64,000 nt of DNA from Utricularia gibba (GCA_002189035.1 NEEC01000002.1:3162001-3226000); one strand, 5' to 3'; shown: positions 37,742 to 49,756, counted from the first letter of the stretch. Numbers and translations are program-made. Notes: generated from the sequence alone by a model not told the origin.

Positions 37742-38164
37742 CTAAGAATCAAGCTTTGATGTTGAAATCTCTCTGCTCATTTGGCTTTCTTCTTTTTCTA
37801 CTGAATCATTCTTCGTCTTCTTCCTCTTCTTCTTTTTTCTCTTCCCTTCGTCATCACTAACCTTCACCTCAGCTTCCAAATCCCTGCCAAGATCAGTTTT
37901 TTCTCCTCCAATTCTCGATTCGACCTCCTTCTCTAATGATTCCAGCCCCACGCCATTATCATTCTGAGAAGCTTCTCCGTCCGATTTCGCGGATCTACTC
38001 TGCAACTGGAGCAACCAACCGTACGCCTCGACGGTGCGGTTGAGGTAATTGTTCACGACGGGGGAAGTGACGTACCCCGCGGCGGCGAAGCGGGAAATCA
38101 GCTTCGAAGCGCGAGCCAGAGAGATGGGCTTGGAAGAAACTAACTCCATCCCCACCCTCTTCAT
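37742..38164 (-). CDS. Small conserved plant protein with Lys-rich tail
   Basis: A single-exon frame of 140 residues starting at an ATG at 38164. The N-terminus (MELVSSKPISLARASKLISR, then FAAAGYVTSPVVNNYLNRTV) matches a plant family of unknown function that usually begins MELVSSKPISLSKASKLLSR and ends in a basic tail. Here the tail is KRKKKKRKKTKNDSVEKEES, a likely nuclear localisation signal. It converges on the lipoyl synthase gene, 183 bases between stop codons. A second start (MELV) lies five codons in. A truncated copy is present at 41.5-41.7 kb. Confidence 0.75.
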   Translation of the reverse strand: MKRVGMELVSSKPISLARASKLISRFAAAGYVTSPVVNNYLNRTVEAYGWLLQLQSRSAKSDGEASQNDNGVGLESLEKEVESRIGGEKTDLGRDLEAEVKVSDDEGKRKKKKRKKTKNDSVEKEESQMSREISTSKLDS

Positions 38165-38363
38165 CTTCCTCAGGCCACTCCAACCGCCGCCGGAATCGCT
38201 GCAACTTCCTGCCTTTTTATTTTCGCCCTCAGAGAAAATAAACCACCTATTTCGAAATTTTTTATTGTTTTCTTTGGGCCATTACTGCAGAAACAATTTG
38301 GGCTTTTTTTTTGAATATTAGACCCCCATTACCCCAAGAAGCTCAAGGTTTTTTATGAGGAAG

Positions 38364-38921
38364 TAGAGATGAAAGTTAAAGCCAAGACCTTGGGCCGGCC
38401 CCACCCGGTCCTAAAAAACATAGGGTTAGGGCCTATACATTAATGACCCGAAAGATTATCGTACTTTCTGATCCGAAGCCCTAAGCCTTTAGGGCCGATT
38501 GGGTTTCGGGCCTTAAAGCCCGACGGGCCTAGGGCCAATTTAAAAATAGAATTTTTATATATAATAATTATAATTATTTTTAATTTTGAATAATTTAAAT
38601 TCATTATATATATACTATTTTATTTTAAATATAAATAATATGAATTAATAATCTACATACTATTTTAATTTTTTTTCTATAAATTATTTAAATAATATTA
38701 AAATGTATATTAATGTTTAATAATTTTTTAAACTTTTTTATTTATTATATGGTAAACCTGTGGGCCGGGTAAGACCAGCCCGGCACTATGAATAATCGGG
38801 CTAGGGCCACCTTAATCTTATTTTTATGTGATTGGGCTTTAGCCCGGCCTTAGCCCGAAACTTGATGAGGCCCTCTGAAATAGGGTCGGGCCAGCCCCGC
38901 CCGGCCCAACTTTCATCTCTA
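38364..38921. mobile_element. hAT-type MITE, 558 bp, with 8-bp target duplication
   Basis: Perfect 14-bp terminal inverted repeats (TAGAGATGAAAGTT at 38364; AACTTTCATCTCTA ending 38921) are flanked by the 8-bp direct repeat TGAGGAAG (38356-38363 and 38922-38929). GGGCC/GGCCC-rich subterminal sequence surrounds an AT-rich middle. There is no coding capacity. An 8-bp duplication and TA-type termini are typical of hAT elements. The duplicated locus at 41.5-41.9 kb lacks the insertion, giving an empty-site comparison. Confidence 0.92.
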
Positions 38922-38995
38922 TGAGGAAGTTTTCCAACAACTTCACTCACGTATGGAGCTTCTTCTTCGGGTAATTCATCATTCAAATGCTCTAT

Positions 38996-39348
38996 GAGTG
39001 TGTTTGGTTGATGATATTAAGTGGTATATATTGATAATTATATTAAAATAATGTGTTTGGTAAATGGGATAAAAATTAATTATGATTCGTATTAGAATTT
39101 TAATTCTTAATTTTTAGGATTTAAATATACCATCCCATGAGGTAGGATTTACTTATCCCAAATGTAAATTTACATTTTAGGCCCAATTCCCTTCCTCTTC
39201 TTCATTCGTTTCTTCTATATAAAGGGAATTGTAGGGTTTTTTTTATGTAATTTAAACAACAATATGGGTACAATTGTCTTTTCTTAAAAATACAAATTCT
39301 GAAATATATTTAATATTCTACCTATAATTCATTAACCAAACACATCTC
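38996..39348. mobile_element. Candidate MITE, about 353 bp
   Basis: GAGTGTGTTTGGTTGATGA at 38996 is matched, inverted, by ATTAACCAAACACATCTC ending at 39348. The GTGTTTGGTT core resembles Tourist/Harbinger-type termini. No clean target duplication could be fixed. The similarity between the two copies of the small gene's promoter flank stops just before this element. Confidence 0.5.
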
Positions 39349-41450
39349 ATCCTATCCACAAATCTTTATCCCACTTACATATCCTTATTTAAATATTTCC
39401 TAGTATATTTGAATCCCATAACTATGGGAATTCCAACAATATGTTACAAAAATAGATTTTTATTTTGTAGGTTACGTTGCATGACTCCTTGCGATTCGTG
39501 GAAAATCATGCATCGGGTGCACACAGGGTGTTTGATTCACGTGGTGCATACAAGGTAAATGATTTTTTAGTTATTATATTTTATAAATTAATTTTGATTT
39601 AATTGCGATTGTATTAATTTATATAATTTGCATAATTTTTTAAAAATCGAATTTCTGAAATCAATGAATTTTGCATCCATTTTGGTGCAACCTAGTCAAC
39701 AGATACACCGAAGATATTTGAAATATAAAATAGATAAGTAAGTTCAAATTAAATTCAAAAAGGATAAACACTTCAATATTTAATAGAAGTAGTCTAACAA
39801 TCAAAAGTTCAAGAAAATTAATTATAGGTGATTTATTATAATATAAATTGAGAATTTTAGATTAAATCAAAGGCAGATAGCTGTATAACCATCATTATGT
39901 TTTAGAGTAGATTACTTTTGTAGAATACCGTTTCATGAGATTTATATATGTTATTGTCTACAAATATATTTTGTATGATATATGAGATAGTCTATGAAAT
40001 CAATGTGTTTCTCACCTTGTTCTACCTTCTCCATTGCCTTCCCCCCTTCTATTCTTGAGTTCATTTTCTTCTTAGGGAATACAGATAAGTTGTAACAAAG
40101 TGGTATCAAAGTTATAATCCTAGTGTGTGCCAAAACAAAAATGATCACTCGTTAAATCACATCTCATCAAATAGATGAATATTATGTGTATTGTCTCAAT
40201 AACTATGAAAATGATGAAGACTCCTCAATCCTTTGACGATATGTTTCAACAGTTTCATGAATTAGCCACGTCTCTAACAAATATTTGTACACCCCAACAC
40301 CTCTTTGAGAAACGTATACATAAATGACTAGTAGAATCACTTGGATCATTTACAATTCAATAATTCACAAAAACTTCAATAATTGGCATAAGATCACTCT
40401 ATTTTAGGGCTGGAGAATTTAACATCCAACCATCCACCATGTCCTAAAACTCAAAAATCTTCTAGTGATCAAAACTCACATTTCTATAGGAAGGGCCATG
40501 ACAACCTATCAAAAATTATTTTGATTTCTTTTGATGATACTAACCAATGAGGATGGATTTAGAGATCTTTGGTATTTCTTTTTGAATGAATCAATTTTAT
40601 AAGGCTGCTTACTAAATTTTTCAGGATTAAGCAAACGGGCAAAATCTCATAGTGTTTGGATGAATATTATTATTATCAATTACAAATTACTCTATTATTT
40701 CCTAACTATTATCTAAATAATTTTATGACTATTTTAATTCAAGAGTTTAAGGAAGAACTTCAAGAAGCTATCAATAACACTAAATATTAAACTAAAGAAG
40801 AAATCATATACTTTATCCTTTTTAGGGAATCAAAATATTCAAAGCTCCAATGAAAAAATCCTTCTTTATCTCATAAGAGTGAGCCTCAACTCTATCACCA
40901 TTCTTCAAGAGGCCACATTTTAGATACCTTAATTAAAGAAAGATTTGGATATAAATTTTACATTAAATGTGAAGAGTCTTTCTTTAAAAAATACCATTGT
41001 TAAGGCAAACAATTATTGTTATTAAATGCATATGAATTGCTTCTGAAAACACCCAATGAAGATATGCATTCTAATGTTCCATGTATGAAACAATTCTTTA
41101 GGAAACAATTTTGGTTCATGTCATTCGAGGAGAAAGCATAGAGAAATATTTGACTAATAGGATCCACGAGAAACAAGAACTGAGAGTTCTATTCAACCCT
41201 ATAGCAATTAACAATTTTCTTGATATAAGCTTGGTAAAAAATTCACCCTTTCATTAGTGCCCATTCACCCATTTCTATTAACGTAATCGGGTGGATAACA
41301 ATCAATAAAATAGTAGGTAACAAAAAATTTTTGTTGAAAAATGGAGATTCATGAATTTCGCTTTGATTTTAGGATATTTGATTTTAAGAAAAATTACAAT
41401 ATGCTAACATGGGTAGATTCCTCATTGAATATGACCTCTTCTTCGAAAAT
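39349..41450. other. AT-rich stretch, probably decayed TE sequence
   Basis: No intact frame exceeds about 65 codons. Translated plus-strand pieces between 40.2 and 41.4 kb have the look of decayed retroelement protein, but I could not align any of it to a named domain. Nothing else is supportable here. Confidence 0.4.
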
Positions 41451-41512
41451 TATAAAATTATGATCTTATCTATTACTAAGGATATGTAAACACTCACTTT
41501 TCTATGTTTGAG

Positions 41513-41942
41513 ATCCACAACTAGAGCAATGCACCGTGCGCCTTGACGGTGCGGTTGAGGTAGTTGTTCACGACAGGGGAAGTGACGTAACCCAGCGCGG
41601 CGAAGTGTGAAATCAGATTCAAAGAGCATGACAGAGAGATGGGCTTCGAAGAAACCAACTCCATCGCCACCCTCTTCATCTTCTGTAGGCAACTCCAACC
41701 CCCACCGCTGCTAGAATTGGTGTTGCTAGCCGCCTTTTTTAACCTTTCGAGAAAATAAATATGTTTCGAAATTGGTCTTTTTTATCATTTTCTTTTGGGC
41801 CTTTACCATAGAAATAATATGGTTTTTATTTAAATATTAGACCCGCTTAGATGCTAATACTTTTGTTTTTTAATGAAAAATTTTCCCAACAACTTTGGGC
41901 ATGCATTGAGCTTCTTCTTCGGGTACTTCATAATTCAAATGC
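41513..41942 (-). pseudogene. Truncated copy of the small Lys-rich protein gene and its upstream flank
   Basis: The minus strand from about 41683 reads MKRVAMELVSSKPISLS, then FAALGYVTSPVVNNYLNRTV, KAHGALL and a stop, against MKRVGMELVSSKPISLA in the gene at 37742-38164. The Lys-rich C-terminal half is absent. Similarity continues into the upstream flank to about 41942, matching 38200-38340 and 38922-38985, with no counterpart of the 558-bp MITE that splits the parental flank. The copy diverges by many substitutions. Its right end lies about 25 bases from the left end of the PIF/Harbinger element. Confidence 0.85.
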
Positions 41943-43733
41943 CTTGTCGAAATTCGAACAACACCTAAGGCCATGTTTGGCACACTTGTGAATGTGTTTT
42001 TAACAAGCAATTTTTAATTAGAAGTGTGTTTGATAAGAGTTGGGATGTTAACAAATATTGTTTAAATTATCGTCAATTTGAGTGTGATGGTAAACATGGG
42101 GGAAGGGGGAAGGGGAAGGGGATGTAAGTTAAGAATTATAATCATTTTTATTCTTTTTTTTACCCTTATCTAATCCTTTTTATTCCTTTTTTGCCATTGC
42201 CCTTAATAAATTTTGGATAAATGCACTCATTCCCAGATTGGGTTTGAGTTTTTCTTCAATAGTTTCTCACAATTGTAATCACTTTTCGCAATATGATTAA
42301 AACAATTTTTCTGTTTGATGAAGAATAGAAAGCCAAACTAAAAACTGCAATTTTTGGTAAAATTTGAGAATTTGTAATATTGGCTTCTTGACATGTGTTT
42401 ATGCATTGAATCATTTATTGATAATGCAATGGTTGTGTGGACATTAAGTGATGGTCATTATTTATGGTGAAAAGCTATCATTTTTGAACTATCATTCTCT
42501 TGTTACTTTTCATTTGTTTTAATTCCATTGATATATAATAAGATATTTGGTTTCATGTAGATGATTTTATTCACCTATATTTTCTGTGTTTTTTGGAAAA
42601 TATTTTTGAGATGATAGTTGTATGAATTTTCACTCCTACACGTGTCTTGACAATTTTTTTTATTTCTTGTGTACATTGGTTTTCTGATTTTTAGATCTAA
42701 CACTTGCCTTCAACCCATTTTTACAATCCCAAGTCTTTCATTGTGAAATAAAAAAAAATAGTTGATGAACAAGTTAGAGTTGTGGATGTCACTATAGCGC
42801 ATGCTATAAGAGCAATTAAATTTATATGGATGATGTCTCTGATTTATATATGGACGCAACAACAACGTCCAAGTATGAACATTGTGCGGTATTCATATAA
42901 TGAGAAAATTCCTCGCCAACTTGACTATATGAAATGTTTAATCAATGATGCAAACTCTGCATGCTTGGATGAGTTGGAGCTTACCGGAAGTGTGTTTCTG
43001 AAGTTGTATACCCTACTACAAGAAAAGATGAATCTAAGGCCAACTAAGTATGCAAATGTGCTGGAAATGGTGGCTATTTTCTTAGAAATTTAGCACGTGA
43101 TAGGAAAACAAGAACACAAAAACATGCATTCAAGAGATCAACTTGGACCATGTCAAACATTTTTATATCATGCTTACAACAGTGTTTTCATTGGGAGATG
43201 AATTGTATGTCCGAACTTGCCCAATAAATGAAGATTCAAATTCAAAATTTCATTTTTTGAGGTAGCATTTTCTTGCATCATCAACTTTATGTTTTTTTTT
43301 CCACTTGATGGCTTTTTAGACTTATTCCTTCCTTGTCAGAATTGTCTAGGTGCTCTTAATGGTTCAAACATTCCACTTCACGTAAAAGAAGTCTTGAAGT
43401 CACAATTAAGGAATTGAAAAGGCCAACTATCTGCAAATGTCCTAAGAATGTACGATGACAATATGAACTTTATTTATGTGATTTCTGGGAGAGATCTGTA
43501 TCAGATAGTATAATGTTGCAAGCAACACTTATTGGACAACCAAATACTTTCACAATAACGATAGTTAAGTTTAAATACTTTTTGGTGCATAATTTTTTTG
43601 TTACTATCTTTTAGTTGCTGCTCATTTAAGAAGTGTATAATGTTTATTTGTCTGACATTGGTTTTATGTGTAGGATGTTATTACTTGTGTGACAATAGTT
43701 ACACAAATTGCCAAGGTTTTTTTGCTCCTTATC

Positions 43734-45031
43734 TGTTAAGTGTCATTTTCTAGTTATTATTTATGTATTATTATGTATTAATTAAGTGTTAAGTCGTCCA
43801 ATTAGGAGTCTTATTATTAAGTATTTGATTTTTACTAGAAAATTTCTATTTTCCCATTTTATGTATATTTTATACATTTTTTCTCACACTTTGACCGAGG
43901 CATGTTAGGAGACTGTCAGGAGTGTTGCAAGAGTATTGCAGGTGGTCAGACTCTGAGTTTTCGTACCTTGTACGTGAGCTGGAATGATTGTGGGCGGAAC
44001 ACTGACACTGTTCAAGGCCCATGACTTGCGGCATGTCAGAGTCTGCAGCAATTATTGGGCGTAAACTTGCATGCAAAGAAAGGCTGCTGGCGCACGCAAG
44101 ACAGAAGGAATGATGGGAAGGGGACCCAAAGGAGTTAATGCACGTGGGAAATCATATAAAAGCCACTTGGAGTACTTAGTTTAGGACTTTTGAACATTTT
44201 CTCTTGTACTTAGAACTTTTAGGTTCTTCCTCCCCTCAAGGAGGAAGAACACTTAGTTTCCTTTTTGTTTCTGTTTCTATGGCCCTTTTGGACTAAAAAC
44301 CTTTAGTTTCTGGGAAGTAGATGAAGTTTCCTTCCAAGTCCTGAGCAATACACTCGGTTCTTCACTGAATTCAATTCGGATTCTGCATACTTCCACGCGT
44401 CTTGTTGCAGTCTTTCTGTAACGACTCTTAGTCAAGGTCCATGAGTAGCAGGCCACTTCTCGCGGATTTTGGTGAAGATCAAGGTGAAGACCACCAACTC
44501 CAACCCTGCTGGTTCGAGGGAAGTAGCAGATTGTTTGTGGCCTAGGTATCGCGACAGTGGACAGGTTGTGACCTCGGACCTGCCACTGGCCATTGGCAAC
44601 AGCTGGGCACACGCGCACAATTCGGTTTTGAAGGCAATCCTCTTGTCTTTCGAATCGTCCAAGGGGGAATCACATGAGACTATTCCTGTGACTCCTTGTC
44701 AATCAGAGTGTAAGGGAGAGTAAGCTATTCCTTGCTCCTATAACCAGCTATTCGGAAGAAATCAGTGAAAACCGAGGCAAGGACGGACAAAGGAAGGAGA
44801 TGGAGTCTTATTCCCAGAAAATGCGTCCTGTAGTCAAGGCCCATTACTTAGGTTGTATCTTTCATTTCTGCATCTTAAAAACCCTCTTTTACAAAACCGT
44901 GACATTTTGTAGAAGTTGCTTGCAAACACTTTTCACGAAAAACAACTCCCTGAGATCGATACTCGTACTACGTTTTCTAGTGTTTTACGTTTTAAAATAT
45001 TTAAAATTTATTGAGGAAACTACACACAACA
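43734..45031 (+). mobile_element. Solo LTR, 1298 bp, with 5-bp target duplication
   Basis: The element begins TGTTAAGTG and ends ACACAACA, so it has TG...CA termini within a TGTT/AACA inverted repeat. It is flanked by TTATC on both sides (43729-43733 and 45032-45036). It lies inside the Harbinger transposase, and the transposase reading resumes after it. A TATA-like box (CATATAAAAGCC, about 44153-44164) marks plus orientation. No internal retrotransposon domains are present, so this is best read as a solo LTR left by recombination. Superfamily cannot be assigned. Confidence 0.88.
44223..44250 (+). repeat. Perfect 11-bp hairpin inside the solo LTR
   Basis: GTTCTTCCTCC (44223-44233) and GGAGGAAGAAC (44240-44250) form a perfect inverted repeat with a six-base loop. 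It lies about 60-90 bases past the TATA-like box, so it would sit near the 5' end of the LTR transcript. Confidence 0.7.
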
Positions 45032-46266
45032 TTATCAGTGTGTTTGTTATAATTTAAAGGAGTAGGATGCAGAACCAAGGGCACCTCAAAATACAAAAGA
45101 ATACTTTAATATGCGTCATTCATGTATGAGCAATATTATTGAAAGAGTATGGGGATTTATAAAAATCAAGTAGGGCATTCTAGGAGGTGCAAACTACTAT
45201 ATTTTATGAACTTCTATGCGTATTATCATAGCTTGTGCATTGCTCTATAATTTTATTTGAAAAGAGATGCGCTGTGATCCTTTTGAAATTGAGGTATCTA
45301 TGGGATATCAGAATTTAGATGCTGAAACAACAGATGAGTTTGATGGCATACATACATTTGGAGGCATACCAAAGTGGAATGCTTGGCAGGATAATCTCAT
45401 TAATAATATGTACATGAGTTGGAATGCTATCCGTAGAGGTAGGCAGTGTCCTCTATGAATATCATAATTTGTTGCAACAAATTAATTTTTGTATGTTTTG
45501 TTTCATCTTAGATGAAGAGTAAGATTTTTTTTAAAACTATTCTACCTCTATTCAACTTCTTTATTTGTATCTCCTGATGCATATAATGAGAAGAAATAAT
45601 GAAAATCCAATAGTGAAAGCCCCTCGATGCAGGTGTGGTATGCCACCTCTATTCAATTTACTATATAGTTTAACATACTAAATATAATATAAGTATAAAA
45701 AAAATTTAAAATTAAAGTATATCACAAATATGTGTCAATTTGAGGTAGATGACTAATATATTTAAAAAGTAAGATATTTTATCAATGTCATACATCTACA
45801 AATCGCTAATCCAATCCGATTAATTGAGTAATGGGGGATAATTAGTTTAAGCTTAACTCGAGCCCCCTTCTCTCCTCTTTGTCAAAACCCAATTCAATTC
45901 ATGCATTTACTTTACCATCACCTCCCTCATCCCAATGATCAGGTGTCACACTCAATTTTATCTTAGATAAATCAACTGAGGGTTGCATTGAGATAGCAGC
46001 AAGGTAAACTCAATTTTCATAAAGTGGTCCAAATGCAAAATATTTTCCAAACATTGCAGCAAAAAAAAAAGTTACATGAAACACGCATCAACAAAATAGG
46101 CAACAAAAGTCAGGTAGCATATACTTAATAGGAAGCTTCTAATTATTTCCATCCATAATATTTTGGATCATAATTTCTTGCTATGGGCAAAAAGAGCTTA
46201 CGAAACATTCCAAAGTTGCAATATCTCGAATTATAGCTTGAATAACCTTAAGCCATTGTTAAGTAG

Positions 46267-47150
46267 TCATTGGGAGTACAGAGCCTTGCACCAAATCTGA
46301 AGCTTTTTTTTTCTTATCTTGCATCTCTTGGCTTGGTGCAAGAAGCTTGTCTTCAAGTTCAAAAATTGCAGTATTAGACTCCTTATTGAGTACTTGTAGT
46401 TCAATAATGAGATCATCAACATCATTAGAAACATTTCTTCCTTTTTTATGACCTTCGACACTTTCTGAATCATCGCCTTTGCTCTTTGAAGATGTTTGGT
46501 TTTGCTTTCGTTTACACCCATCAAAATACTTCTCTTGAGTGTCACAAGACAGTGTAGAGATTGATAGTAGATAGTTATCTTGACTAAGAAGTGGTTCAAT
46601 ATTTAGATAATTGATAGCAATATTAACTTCTTCAAGTTATTGAAAATCTTTAGTTACTCTATCTTTACCAAATATGTCAATTCAATCCTCATAGTATGAC
46701 CATGTTCTATTCCTTAATATGTTATGTAACTGCACATCATGCCGCAAAAATAGCACATATTTTCAAGATTGCCAAAATAATGATAAAATTAAATATACAT
46801 TTTTCAACTCTTCCCATAATTCTAGTGTAGCTTCTACGAACTTTGTTATATAATCAAAACCAATGCTTGACCTAGATAAAAAATCGATCTATGTATTGTA
46901 ATCTCTCTTAAATGTCCCAGATTTGGAATGCATATGAGGTTGGGTTTTTTTATCTGATTCATGATAAATTTTATAAAAATGTGTTCTAATGTTGGTAGAT
47001 AGTTTAGTTTCCAATCATTTTCAAATCTCCAACCCTTGGCTACTAACTCTTTTAAAGCAAGAATGAAGAAACGCTCTTCATGTGCACTTTAGGTGCATTG
47101 GGATCTACATTCTCCCTACTCTCACCCCTTGTAGATTTCTTCTTAGGTTT
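46267..47150 (-). pseudogene. Harbinger-associated Myb/SANT-like protein, decayed
   Basis: The minus strand has LRNRTWSYYED then IDIFGKDRVT, matching the end of the Myb/SANT-like domain partner of plant Harbinger transposases (family: 'RNKPFPHYDDLCVIFGKDRATG'). It is followed by FDGCKRKQNQTSSKSKGDDS and a coiled-coil-like Glu/Leu-rich segment (ELQVLNKESNTAIFELEDKL). Frame breaks and stops are present upstream. The partner protein is known in this superfamily to bind the termini and assist the transposase. Its orientation here, convergent with the transposase, agrees with both belonging to one element. Confidence 0.65.
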
Positions 47151-48559
47151 GTTTATTTCTATTCCTTTTTCGCTGCTTCACTATGAAAGAAAGATGGAAG
47201 AATTTTTTCACACACAAATAATGCACAAATGATAAAATCACTGTAATGCATACCTTGGATGACGAGATTGAAAATTGAACAATTTTGGATCAACATGAAG
47301 GGTTTAGTGTGTTTATATTCTAATTGAATGTTCATTGTCATTTTACTGTGTGTGACTTGATTGATACTTACTTCTACTTTCCACCCACCAAAATCAATGG
47401 GAGTAAAATTGAGATTTTAGTATACATTATCATAATTTAACAACACTCTACTAAACACATTCACAAAAAATAAAGTGTCTTACCAAACATGTGTTTATAC
47501 AAATAATGGGAAAAAATACGTTTTGATGTTAACGTTTTAAAGATTGCTTATAATTAGATGCACATGCTTTTTAAAATAGTTTTGTGGTACAAACGTTTCC
47601 GTTTTTATTCAAATTCAATACAAACGTTTTCAAAATATATCATTTTGGTACAAACGTTAAATATTATATTATTTTTCAAATATCAACATTTTTTAAACCA
47701 TTGTTTAAATACATATGTTGTTTAAAAAAGCTACAAAACAATACAATTGTTTTTTCACACATACTTTTTTATACATGCATTTATTGTAAATTATGATTTT
47801 GACCAAAATATATTAAAAATAATTAATATATTATAATATATAATAAAAATTAATAAAAAAAATATAATTTATATGTATTTCAAATTTTCATGTTTTCTAA
47901 ATCGTTAATTTAATTTACTTCATTATGTGAATTTGATTATTATATTATATTCATATTTATAAGTTTTTCAAAATTTACAACAATATCCGAAAACTTTTTC
48001 TAATAATTAAAAAATATCTAAATAATATATTAATATTATAAGTAATATAATTGTAAATATCTATTCCATTATTTAATAATTTGAATCCATCATAATAAAC
48101 TTAGTGTATTTTAAGTTGATTAATCACTTTTTTATAAAATGATACATGACATCAATTAAATGTTCCTATTGATTTGGATAGAATGAAAACTAAATATTAG
48201 ATAATTAAACATTTTTTGGAATTATCGAAATGTTTAAATATCATGTTATCCATCAAAGTAAACTAAACGATAAGCATGTCAATCAAAAGAAACAACGATA
48301 TAGCTATTGAAGTTTGGAAATCACCTACGTCAAACTAACCAGTTCATCCCCAAATGCTATACGTATTTGATTTCAGGGGAATCGCCGACGTCCACCCATC
48401 ATCACATTTGGCAATCCACATGTTGGAGCGAACTGTAATACATCATAACTCGTATACAACTTCTTGTAAGCTACAAAATGACAAAGTTAGTAGTATTCCA
48501 CTTATTGTATTTAACAACTTTGAATGATTAGAGGCTTAAAAATGATGGATACTCAGAAG

Positions 48560-49450
48560 GAAAGAAAACTGGTGGTGCATTCTGCATGAGGAGCATCACC
48601 GAATATAAAGCATATAACCCACATTCAGTTGGTCCAGTTTGTAGTGGAACCTATAAAAAGAATAACTTTAAAAATCAATTTGCTATAAGTGTTTGTACTA
48701 TGCTATTTATTGAGGTTGCATTGTGTGTACCTCATGAAAGCGAATATGCATAGAATCCAACTCATTAACATCGAAAGAAGGTGCCGCATACCCTAGCATG
48801 TATTTCAGACACCTACACAAGTAAAGTAGTGATTTAATCATAGCTAATTTATTGATTAATGTAGTATAATAATTTCTAGTACCTATACAAATCTTCTTCC
48901 GCTGGACATAATGCATCTCCTGCACTCAAAGAATCTAAGACAAGGATCATTCTATTGCGAGCATCTCCAAAGTTACAGCATACCGTCACCACCCAATGAC
49001 CTCTAGTTGTAGAACATAACAAGTTAAACACATTGTATATAATATTCAAATATAAAGCAAAGTGTAGCTTAACGATAAACAATAGGCCACACCATGTATG
49101 GGCAAGTAAGGAAGGCTGGTCGATGGGGAAATATTCTACGAACTCTCTCCTCATTATCAATCCACTCATTGAAATATAGAAGGTCAATGAAATAAAAAAT
49201 ATCTAGTCGCTCTTCTGGAATCTCAACTCTAATATGACGTAACACTTCTGTAAAATCAATCATTAAGAATTCCATACTTACGAAAGCTAGGAAGATGCTT
49301 CTTCTTCTTGCAATCCTTCGTCTTTTGTTTTGATACACCATCGTTCACAATAGTAGAATTTTCAGACGAAAGAATGACATTTTGGACATTGAAAAACCAC
49401 TGTCCTGCCATTGTAGGGGGGTGAGAACTTTCCCCACTCAAAGTCTTTCT
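48560..49450 (-). pseudogene. Ulp1-like (C48) cysteine protease of the MULE
   Basis: Exon-like blocks in order on the minus strand: an N-terminal spacer, then TTRGHWVVTVCCNF and MILVLDSLSAGDAL (about 48990-48890), CLKYMLGYAAPSFDVNELDS (about 48814-48731), and VPLQTGPTECGLYALYSVML (about 48656-48560). These supply the catalytic His (GHW), Asp (VLDSL) and Cys (TECG) of SUMO-protease-type enzymes, so the triad is visible even though the flanking gene structure is uncertain. Upstream frames contain stops, so I call it a probable pseudogene. It might still be read if introns remove the breaks. Confidence 0.7.
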
Positions 49451-49756
49451 CTTGTTTCACTTGTGGACTCTGATTTCAACAAACTAAACACATGAGCTCA
49501 AGGATGAAACAACGATTAAAAAAATCATACCTTTTCATCTTTGTTTGGCATGTCTGTATTTCCCTTGGGAGTAGCTGAATTTTGGGGTTGATCAGAGGTG
49601 ACCTTTGGCTCTGTTACTGTGGATGGTTCTTGTGTTCCTTGCTCATTTTCTTCATTTTTTCCACAACCTTCCTTTTTCTATAATAAGGAAACAATAGATC
49701 TTGATAACAAATAATACCACACCATATGGAACAAACCTATGATCCAATATAGTAGA

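Larger units (their letters stand above)
42782..45458 (+). pseudogene. PIF/Harbinger (HARBI1-like) transposase, decayed and interrupted
   Basis: Before the insertion the plus strand reads LDELELTGSVFLKLYTLLQE, NCLGALNGSNIPLHVKE, ANVLRMYDDNMNFIYVISG and YYLCDNSYTNCQGFFAPYL. After it come APQNTKEYFNMRHSCMSNII, ERVWGFIKIK, MRIIIACALLYNFI, TTDEFDGIHTFGGIPKWNAW and QDNLINNMYMSW. These follow the family order 'GALDGTHI ... NVLGVCDRDMKFIYVLPG ... YYLVDAGYTNGEGFLAPYR ... NVIERIFGVLK ... CCLLHNFI'. The first catalytic Asp is Asn here (GALNGSNI); the second Asp (LCDNSY) and the Glu (IIERVW) are kept. Stops and frameshifts occur throughout, and a solo LTR sits between APYL and the following segment. Confidence 0.82.

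Noticed and set aside
37995-38204. 69-codon Arg-rich minus frame (LPQPHRRGVR)
   Set aside because: It is the alternative frame of the small Lys-rich protein gene. Its resemblance to the frame at 41450-41698 comes from the DNA duplication.
47482-47490. CCAAACATG as the right end of the Harbinger element
   Set aside because: It resembles the terminus but lacks a matching TAA duplication. The CCAAACATGACC at 52016-52027 with TAA fits better, so the inner copy is treated as a subterminal repeat.
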